27,635 nucleotides of DNA. Source: Prevotella sp. (GTDB lineage Bacteria > Bacteroidota > Bacteroidia > Bacteroidales > Bacteroidaceae). Positions 21,563-27,635 of the stretch are shown piece by piece (position 1 is the first letter of the stretch; every line of letters starts with the position of its first letter). A program made the translations under genes and the position numbers. The notes beneath the pieces were generated by a model. The model saw nothing but the letters and a program-made list of their open reading frames with translations, did no database searches and was not told the origin of the DNA. The stretch covers positions 1-27,635 of the forward strand of contig JAJPZD010000111.1 in assembly GCA_021204605.1 (NCBI GenBank). The letters are read 5' to 3'.

Positions 21563-23806
21563 ATGAAACCGACAAACTATCATCTTTTTGACTTTCTCGA
21601 TTTTGATGTTGACCTTCAACGTAATGAATCGTTGTGGAATGCGTGTAAGCCGACGGCTGTTTATGAGAGAAGCGGAGATATCTGTGTAAGCGTGCCATTT
21701 CAAAAGCAGGTGCTTGCCAACGATATGGCGGCAGACGCGAAAGTGCCGAGAGAGGAATATACGTTGATTATCCGTGAGTATGAGCCGAAAATCTTGCGTC
21801 TTTTCATCGGTTTCGGTGAGGAGGAGATCACAGACAGTTCGGTGATGCTTCAATATAGCGAGCGTGTCAAAAAAGTACCTTTGAGGGTTGATTATGACAA
21901 TGAGCAATGGATAATAACCGATACTGACGGTATCACGAGGGCAGTAATCAACGTGAGAGAACCGGAGCTTGACCGTTGGAGTACGTTGCAGCCCGATCCT
22001 CAGGAGACCCTTGACATCCGACTGTTTCCCGACGGCAAGCGAGAGATTAGACTTGCGGCATACGATCATTTTTCACCACCGAGATACGATGCCCTGCCGA
22101 TAGCGTTCAGCAAAATAGACGGCAAGAAAGACAGGGCTACTGTTTCCTTTGAATGTAAGTCCGACGAGTGTTTTGCCGGTACTGGTGAGCGGTTTGCCAA
22201 AATGGATTTAAGCGGGCAGACATTTTTTTTGAAAAATCAGGATGGTCAGGGAGTGAACAACCGCAGGACATATAAGAACATTCCGTTTTATGTGTCAAGC
22301 CGGATGTATGGGGCGTTCTATCATACCTGTGCACACTCAAAGCTGTCGCTTGCCGGTATGTCAACGCGCTCTGTGCAGTTCATGGCTGATCAGGCATTGC
22401 TCGATGTATTCTTAATCGGTGGTGATACCATAGAAGAAATTGTTCATGGTTATCGAGATCTGACCGGTTATCCATCGATGCCCCCATTGTGGAGCTTCGG
22501 TATATGGATGAGTCGCATGACGTATTTCAGTGCCGATGAGGTGAATGACATTTGCGACAGGTTGCGCAGGGAGCATTATCCTTGTGATGTAATCCACATG
22601 GATACAGGTTGGTTCAAGACAGACTGGTTGTGCGAGTGGAAATTCAACGAGGAGCGTTTTCCAAACCCGGAGGGATTTATACGAGGATTGAAAGAAAAAG
22701 GTTTCAGGGTGAGTCTCTGGCAACTGCCCTACGTTGCAGAGGAGGCGGAGCAGATTGATGAGGCACGTGAGAACCATTATATTTGCACGCTGACAAAACA
22801 ACAGGCGAGAGAAGGTTCTAATTTCTCCGCCCTTGACTATGCAGGAACGATTGACTTTACAGACCCGAAGGCAACGGAGTGGTACAAGGGTCTGCTCCGC
22901 AACCTGCTGAAAATGGGAGTGGCAGTGATTAAGACCGACTTTGGTGAGAATATCCACATGGATGCTGTATATAAGGGCATGACACCAGAGTTGCTCAACA
23001 ATATCTATGCTGTTCTTTATCAGAAGGCGGCATACGAAGTAACAAAGGAAGTGACGGGCGATGGCATTATATGGGCAAGGGCAGCATGGGCTGGTTGTCA
23101 GCGTTACCCACTCCACTGGGGCGGTGACTCATGCAGTTCGTGGGACGGTATGGCAGGTTCACTCAAAGGCGGACTGCATTTCGGCTTGTCAGGCTTTGCT
23201 TTCTGGAGTCATGATGTGCCGGGCTTCCATACCCTGCCTAATTTCATGAACTCGATAGTGCATGATGATGTGTATGTGCGCTGGACACAGTTTGGAGTTT
23301 TCTCGTCGCACATCCGCTATCATGGCACCAACAAGCGAGAGCCGTGGCATTATCCGAAAATCGCACATATAGTGAAACGCTGGTGGAAACTGCGCTACAA
23401 GCTGATTCCTTATATCATGCGAGAGAGTGAGAAAGCGATAAGCGGTGGAGGAACAATTGTTCAGGCCCTTGTTTTTCATCATCCAGACGACCGTCTTTGC
23501 TGGCATATTGATGATGAGTATTATTTCGGGGATGACTTTCTTGTCGCACCCGTGATGAACAGTGAGAATCACCGTGATGTCTATCTGCCGGAAGGCAACT
23601 GGGTGGACTTTTTCTCAGGGGAGCGGATTGAGGGCAATCAATGGCTTAAAGACCTTGAAGTGCCACTCGATCTGATGCCTGTCTATGTGCGTGAGGGTGC
23701 GGAAATTCCTGTTTATTTAGAGGATGTGAACTGCACCGACGAGATGGATTTGAACAAGACAACGACAATAAAGATTGACGAGACATTTACGGGCATGGAA
23801 CTGTAA
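21563..23806 (+). CDS. GH31 family glycosidase, probable cytoplasmic alpha-xylosidase
   Basis: A 747-residue retaining glycosidase of family GH31. The catalytic nucleophile is Asp459 in IKTDFGE, and the probable acid/base is Asp522 in HWGGDSCSSWDGM. MPPLWSFGIWMSRMTYFSADE and CDVIHMDTGWFKTDWLCEW are characteristic of YicI-like alpha-xylosidases rather than alpha-glucosidases. There is no signal peptide (MKPTNYHLFDFLDFD), so it should act in the cytoplasm on an imported oligosaccharide, in contrast to the secreted enzyme encoded just upstream. It starts 3 bp after the GH141-like stop and ends 20 bp before the methyltransferase start. Alpha-xylosyl substrates in pectin include the 2-O-methyl-xylose of rhamnogalacturonan II. 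Substrate choice is inference. Confidence 0.9.
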   Translation: MKPTNYHLFDFLDFDVDLQRNESLWNACKPTAVYERSGDICVSVPFQKQVLANDMAADAKVPREEYTLIIREYEPKILRLFIGFGEEEITDSSVMLQYSERVKKVPLRVDYDNEQWIITDTDGITRAVINVREPELDRWSTLQPDPQETLDIRLFPDGKREIRLAAYDHFSPPRYDALPIAFSKIDGKKDRATVSFECKSDECFAGTGERFAKMDLSGQTFFLKNQDGQGVNNRRTYKNIPFYVSSRMYGAFYHTCAHSKLSLAGMSTRSVQFMADQALLDVFLIGGDTIEEIVHGYRDLTGYPSMPPLWSFGIWMSRMTYFSADEVNDICDRLRREHYPCDVIHMDTGWFKTDWLCEWKFNEERFPNPEGFIRGLKEKGFRVSLWQLPYVAEEAEQIDEARENHYICTLTKQQAREGSNFSALDYAGTIDFTDPKATEWYKGLLRNLLKMGVAVIKTDFGENIHMDAVYKGMTPELLNNIYAVLYQKAAYEVTKEVTGDGIIWARAAWAGCQRYPLHWGGDSCSSWDGMAGSLKGGLHFGLSGFAFWSHDVPGFHTLPNFMNSIVHDDVYVRWTQFGVFSSHIRYHGTNKREPWHYPKIAHIVKRWWKLRYKLIPYIMRESEKAISGGGTIVQALVFHHPDDRLCWHIDDEYYFGDDFLVAPVMNSENHRDVYLPEGNWVDFFSGERIEGNQWLKDLEVPLDLMPVYVREGAEIPVYLEDVNCTDEMDLNKTTTIKIDETFTGMEL

Positions 23807-23826
23807 TTTCTTTAAATTCGGTGGTA

Positions 23827-26682
23827 ATGAACACTTGGAAACAAAATCTTGAGGAGACGAAAAAACGGTATATCGACTGGTGGAACCACAAGGGGATAAT
23901 ACTGAATATGTGGGAACACTTTCAGGAGGGAGTAATGCCCCATGCCGAAGTGCCGTTGCCGCCCGCGCCGAAGAGTCTTGACCAGAAATGGTTTGACCCA
24001 GAGTGGCGTGCGGAATATCTCGACTGGTATGTTGCCCACAGTTGTCTGAAAGCAGACATCCTGCCGGTGGCTAACACACAGTTGGGACCCGGCTCTCTTG
24101 CCGCTATCCTCGGTGGTGTCTTTGAAGGAGGTGAGGACACGATATGGATACATCCCAACCCTGATTATACAGATGATATACAGTTCGACCCTGAACATCC
24201 TAACTGGCTGCTGCACAAGGCCCTGCTTCGTGCGTGCAAGGAAAAGGCGAAAGGGCATTATTATGTGGGGATGCCCGACCTTATGGAAGGTCTTGACGTA
24301 CTTGCGGCTATAAAGGGAACTGACAAGGTGCTACTTGACACAGTAATACAACCTGATGTCCTGGAACATCAGATGCAGCTGATTAATGACATCTATTTCA
24401 AGGTGTTCGATGAACTCTATGATATCATCCGTGAGGGTGATGAGATGACATTCTGCTATTTTTCTGCTTGGGCACCCGGCAAGATGAGTAAGTTGCAAAG
24501 CGACATCTCCACAATGATTAGTGTTGAGGACTATCGCCGTTTTGTGCAACCGTTTATCCGTGAGCAGTGTCAGAAGATTGATTATACATTGTATCATCTT
24601 GATGGGGTTGGAGCGTTGCGCCATCTGCCGGCATTGCTTGAGATAGAAGAACTGGATGCTATTCAATGGACACCCGGTGTGGGTGAGCCGCAGGGCGGTT
24701 CACCAAAATGGTATGACCTGTACAGGAAGATATTAGACGGTGGCAAGAGTGTCATGGCATGTTGGGTGACTGTTGATGAACTGAAACCATTGCTCGACAA
24801 TATAGGCGGTGACGGTGTGCACTTAGAAATGGACTTCCACAATGAGGATGAAGTGGAGAAAGCCATAAAGATAGTGGAGGAATACCAAACTAATTCATCT
24901 GCCAACAAGGATGAGAAAAACGATGTTGTCAGGATAAGAGGTGATATATCCCACCTTTCTCTCTCCGCAATATCAAAAGAGAAAATCCTTATTCTTGACG
25001 GTGCGATGGGCACGATGATTCAGAGCTACAATTTGACGGAAAATGACTTCCGTGGTGAGCGTTTTGCTGACTATCCAAATAGTCTGAAAGGATTTAATGA
25101 TATTCTCTGTCTTACCCGTCCTGACGTGATACAGAGCATACACAGAAAGTATCTCGAGGCTGGTGCTGACATTATTGAGACGAATACATTCAACTCCCAA
25201 CGGATTTCCATGGCCGATTATGGTGTGGAGTCGCTTTGCCATGAGATAAATATTGAGGCTTGCAAGTTAGCACGTGAGGTTGCTGATGAATACACCGCAA
25301 AAAATCCAAATAAGCCCCGCTATGTGGTTGGCTCAGTCGGGCCTACTGCCAAGACTTGCTCCATTATCGATGAAGATGGGCAAAATGAAGGACTACCGTT
25401 TAGTTATGAACAGCTTGCCGTTGCATACGAGGAACAGATAGAAGCATTGCTTGAAGGGAACGTGGATGCAATCCTTATAGAGACGATTTTCGACACGCTC
25501 AACGCAAAAGCAGCTATTGAGGCGGCACGCTCAACATTGAAGCGAATGCACCGCAATGTACCGCTTATGCTCAGTTTCACTATTGCCACTGCTGAGGGCT
25601 ATAATATGCTGGGGCAGTCGATTATTGATTTCATAGCTTCCGTTGGCGGCATCGACATCCTTTCGGTGGGCATAAACTGCTGTTCAGATGTGAACATGGT
25701 AACGCCTTTTATAGAGAAATTGGGTGCTGCAACGCCATACTGTATCAGTATTTATCCTAATGCAGGCCTCCCTGATGCAACAGGTCATTACAGCCATACG
25801 CCAGAGATGCTGCGCAAGGATTTGTGGCAACTCACTGAACGGCATTTGCTCAATATCATCGGGGGTTGCTGTGGTACTACCGACAGACATATCCGCAAAC
25901 TTGCTGAAATGGTGGAGCCAATCGAGGGTTTGCGACTTTCTCCCCATATTCCACAACAAATTGATGTATCTTTTTCAGAAAAAATCAGTACATCACAAAA
26001 TGTTAAAAAACCAGATATTACCCCAAAGGATACCGACAAAAAAGAGACAAGAGGCAGCAACTTGTTCAATGCCATTATAGATGGCGATTCTGAAAAAGCC
26101 GTAGAAGGCACAAGAGAGGCTATTGAGGAGGGTATAGCTCCGCAGGACATCATCAACTTGCAGATGATTAGGGCCATGGCAGAAATAGGTCGATGTTTTG
26201 AGGAAGGCAAGGCATTCGTACCGCAATTGCTTATGGCAGGCAGGGCGATGAAAGCCGGTTTGGAACTGTTGAAACCACTTTTGGCAGGAGATATGTCAAC
26301 CACTATCGGTAGGGTGGTAATCGGTACTGTGAAGGGAGATTTGCACGACATCGGAAAAAACCTCGTGGCTTCGATGCTTGAGGGTTGCGGTTTTGACGTT
26401 GTCAATGTCGGCATTGATGTCTCTTGCGATAAGTTTGTAGAGGCTGTAAAACGGAATAATGCCGACATACTGTGTCTTAGTGCGCTTCTCACCACAACGA
26501 TGACATACATGAAAGACGTGATTGCTGCTTTGGAAAAGGCGGGAATACGCGACAGGGTGAAAGTGATGATTGGCGGTGCGCCCGTTACGCAGGATTTTGC
26601 CGATGAAATAGGAGCAGACGGTTACAGCGACAACGCCAACTCTGCCGTGTTGCTCGCTAAGGAATTATTGGGGAAAAGTTAG
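23827..26682 (+). CDS. Corrinoid methyltransferase fusion: UroD-like + homocysteine methyltransferase + B12-binding
   Basis: A 951-residue three-part cytoplasmic protein. Residues ~1-354 form a uroporphyrinogen-decarboxylase-like domain, the fold of MtaA- and CmuA-type methyltransferases. After a polar linker, residues ~384-698 form a MetH-type homocysteine domain (LDGAMGTMIQ, TNTFNSQR, VGPTAKT) with zinc ligands Cys618 (GINCC), Cys681 and Cys682 (GGCCGTT). A second linker leads to the corrinoid module (745-951): helical cap, then DLHDIG (Asp838, His840, Gly843), the DxHxxG cobalamin signature. MetH's methyl-folate and AdoMet-reactivation domains are absent, so the methyl donor must be something handled by the UroD-like domain. 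The ATG at 23827 is preferred over a GTG two codons earlier. The operon context (GH141-like, GH31, SSS symporter) suggests an O-methylated sugar as donor. Confidence 0.9.
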   Translation: MNTWKQNLEETKKRYIDWWNHKGIILNMWEHFQEGVMPHAEVPLPPAPKSLDQKWFDPEWRAEYLDWYVAHSCLKADILPVANTQLGPGSLAAILGGVFEGGEDTIWIHPNPDYTDDIQFDPEHPNWLLHKALLRACKEKAKGHYYVGMPDLMEGLDVLAAIKGTDKVLLDTVIQPDVLEHQMQLINDIYFKVFDELYDIIREGDEMTFCYFSAWAPGKMSKLQSDISTMISVEDYRRFVQPFIREQCQKIDYTLYHLDGVGALRHLPALLEIEELDAIQWTPGVGEPQGGSPKWYDLYRKILDGGKSVMACWVTVDELKPLLDNIGGDGVHLEMDFHNEDEVEKAIKIVEEYQTNSSANKDEKNDVVRIRGDISHLSLSAISKEKILILDGAMGTMIQSYNLTENDFRGERFADYPNSLKGFNDILCLTRPDVIQSIHRKYLEAGADIIETNTFNSQRISMADYGVESLCHEINIEACKLAREVADEYTAKNPNKPRYVVGSVGPTAKTCSIIDEDGQNEGLPFSYEQLAVAYEEQIEALLEGNVDAILIETIFDTLNAKAAIEAARSTLKRMHRNVPLMLSFTIATAEGYNMLGQSIIDFIASVGGIDILSVGINCCSDVNMVTPFIEKLGAATPYCISIYPNAGLPDATGHYSHTPEMLRKDLWQLTERHLLNIIGGCCGTTDRHIRKLAEMVEPIEGLRLSPHIPQQIDVSFSEKISTSQNVKKPDITPKDTDKKETRGSNLFNAIIDGDSEKAVEGTREAIEEGIAPQDIINLQMIRAMAEIGRCFEEGKAFVPQLLMAGRAMKAGLELLKPLLAGDMSTTIGRVVIGTVKGDLHDIGKNLVASMLEGCGFDVVNVGIDVSCDKFVEAVKRNNADILCLSALLTTTMTYMKDVIAALEKAGIRDRVKVMIGGAPVTQDFADEIGADGYSDNANSAVLLAKELLGKS

Positions 26683-26734
26683 CGGTTACATTATTTTGAA
26701 CAGATACACGATAAAAGCTTAAAATCTAAATAAT

Positions 26735-27635
26735 ATGAATTCACAATCATTGGAATTACTCGACTGGATTATTCTTATTGCCTATTTTGTGATTTTGCTT
26801 GTCATAGGAATGTGGGCAAGTACAAAGCGCAAGAAAGGGAGCAGTTTGTTTCTCGCAGAGCGTTCCCTGCGCTGGCATCATATCGGTTTCTCGATGTGGG
26901 GAACAAATGTCGGACCGTCAATGCTTATCGCATCGGCAAGTGCGGGATTTACCACCGGTATCGTATCGGGGAACTATGCCTGGTATGCTTTCGTGTTCAT
27001 TGCCCTTCTTGCTTTTGTTTTTGCCCCACGCTATCTTGGCAGTAAGATTTCCACTTTGCCTGAGTTCATGGGCTTGCGTTTTGGACAGTCAACACGCAAT
27101 ATGTTGGCTTGGTACACTATTGTTACAATCCTTATCTCATGGCTCGCTTTGACCTTGTTTGCCGGCGGTATCATCATCCGTCAGGTGTTCGGCATACCGA
27201 TGTGGATGTCGGCGTTCCTGTTGCTTGCTATCTCCGCTTTCTTCACCATGCTCGGAGGTCTCAAGGCGGTGGCATACACTAATGTTTATCAGATGGTGCT
27301 ACTCATCTTTGTTTCTGCGACGCTGACAATAGTAGGAATTTACCGACTGGGTGGCGATTCGTTTGCCGGGGGTATTGCAACGCTCACCAATCCAGATGTG
27401 ATACCGTCAAGTTATTGGAACTTGTTTCAGCCGAACAGCGATAGGAATTTCCCTTGGTTGCCAATTATTTTGGGTTATCCTATATCAGGCTTGTGGTTTT
27501 GGTGTACCGACCAGTCGATGGTACAGCCAGTATTGGCAGCACGTAGTCTGAATGAGGGTCAGCGAGGAGCCAACTTCACCGGTTGGTTGAAAATCCTTGA
27601 TGTCGCAATTTATATCGTCCCTGGTATTGTTTGTT
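26735..27635 (+). CDS. SSS-family sodium/solute symporter (3' end beyond window)
   Basis: An open frame runs from the ATG at 26735 to the end of the window (300 complete codons, no stop). It begins MNSQSLELLDWIILIAYFVI and has at least seven hydrophobic segments. Family features include MWGTNVGPSMLIASASAGF near the second helix, LPEFMGLRFG, and GLWFWCTDQSMVQPVLAARS, the SGLT-type signature around helix 7. Bacteroidetes SSS members of this type are usually sugar importers. It lies 52 bp after the corrinoid methyltransferase gene in the same direction, so it is probably the last known gene of the glycan operon. It would bring the oligosaccharide or methyl sugar into the cytoplasm for the GH31 enzyme. 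Roughly 200 or more residues are missing. Confidence 0.9.
   Translation, partial: MNSQSLELLDWIILIAYFVILLVIGMWASTKRKKGSSLFLAERSLRWHHIGFSMWGTNVGPSMLIASASAGFTTGIVSGNYAWYAFVFIALLAFVFAPRYLGSKISTLPEFMGLRFGQSTRNMLAWYTIVTILISWLALTLFAGGIIIRQVFGIPMWMSAFLLLAISAFFTMLGGLKAVAYTNVYQMVLLIFVSATLTIVGIYRLGGDSFAGGIATLTNPDVIPSSYWNLFQPNSDRNFPWLPIILGYPISGLWFWCTDQSMVQPVLAARSLNEGQRGANFTGWLKILDVAIYIVPGIVC

Noticed and set aside
21203..22069. 288-codon open frame on the minus strand
   Set aside because: It spans the junction of the GH141-like and GH31 genes in antisense and has no recognisable domain or promoter.
22412..23116. 234-codon open frame on the minus strand
   Set aside because: Antisense to the GH31 catalytic domain. 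Cys/His-rich composition without any domain pattern.
25788..26510. 240-codon open frame on the minus strand
   Set aside because: Antisense to the homocysteine and corrinoid domains of the methyltransferase. Ser/Ile-rich shadow translation.
23827..26682. Annotation as ordinary methionine synthase MetH
   Set aside because: The methyl-folate and AdoMet-reactivation domains are missing and an N-terminal UroD-like domain is present, so the usual MetH reaction is not supported.

Overview
The window looks like chromosomal DNA of a Bacteroidales bacterium, most likely Prevotella or a close relative. Promoters fit the Bacteroidetes consensus TTTG-N19/20-TAnnTTTG. Shine-Dalgarno sites are scarce. There are two ECF sigma factors, type-IX-like C-terminal sorting domains, and pectin-degrading enzymes with multi-domain architectures. 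No rRNA, tRNA, CRISPR array, transposase, phage gene or SusC/SusD pair was seen.

Layout. (1) 1-5110, plus strand: GDP-L-fucose synthase, homoserine O-acetyltransferase (metA), a U32-family protein of the RlhA/TrhP type, and a membrane protein with an SH3-like domain whose 3' end runs into repeated DNA. (2) 5088-6983, minus strand: an ECF sigma operon (sigma factor, one-TM acidic protein, Spy/CpxP-like secreted protein), preceded by a tiny secreted protein that is little more than a sorting-domain-like fold. (3) 7099-8740, plus: a polyprenyl-phosphate sugar-1-phosphate transferase that starts exopolysaccharide synthesis, behind a ~200-nt leader. (4) 12703-8750, minus: an operon of an AmgK-like sugar kinase fused to a RapZ C-terminal domain, a MurU-like nucleotidyltransferase, and GMP synthetase. 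This suggests amino-sugar or cell-wall recycling with built-in sensing. (5) 17137-12719, minus: a pectinase operon with a GH28-GH105 fusion and a PL1 pectate lyase, closed by a strong terminator. (6) 17211-18225, plus: a candidate ~75-nt small RNA, then a second ECF sigma gene. (7) 19038-18247, minus: an unannotated 41-codon gene just upstream of rpe. (8) 19244-27635, plus: L-rhamnose/L-fucose mutarotase, secreted GH141-like beta-helix enzyme, cytoplasmic GH31 alpha-xylosidase-like enzyme, a 951-residue corrinoid methyltransferase fusion, and an SSS sodium/solute symporter cut by the window end.

The most interesting system is region 8. The methyltransferase resembles MetH with its folate and reactivation domains removed and a UroD-like methyltransferase domain added at the N-terminus. 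It still has the zinc/homocysteine domain and the cobalamin domain. In a glycan operon this predicts that methyl groups from an O-methylated plant sugar, such as 2-O-methyl-xylose or 2-O-methyl-fucose of rhamnogalacturonan II, go through cobalamin to homocysteine to make methionine. The domain architecture and gene order are read from sequence. The substrate is inference. The neighbouring pectinases fit a plant cell-wall lifestyle.
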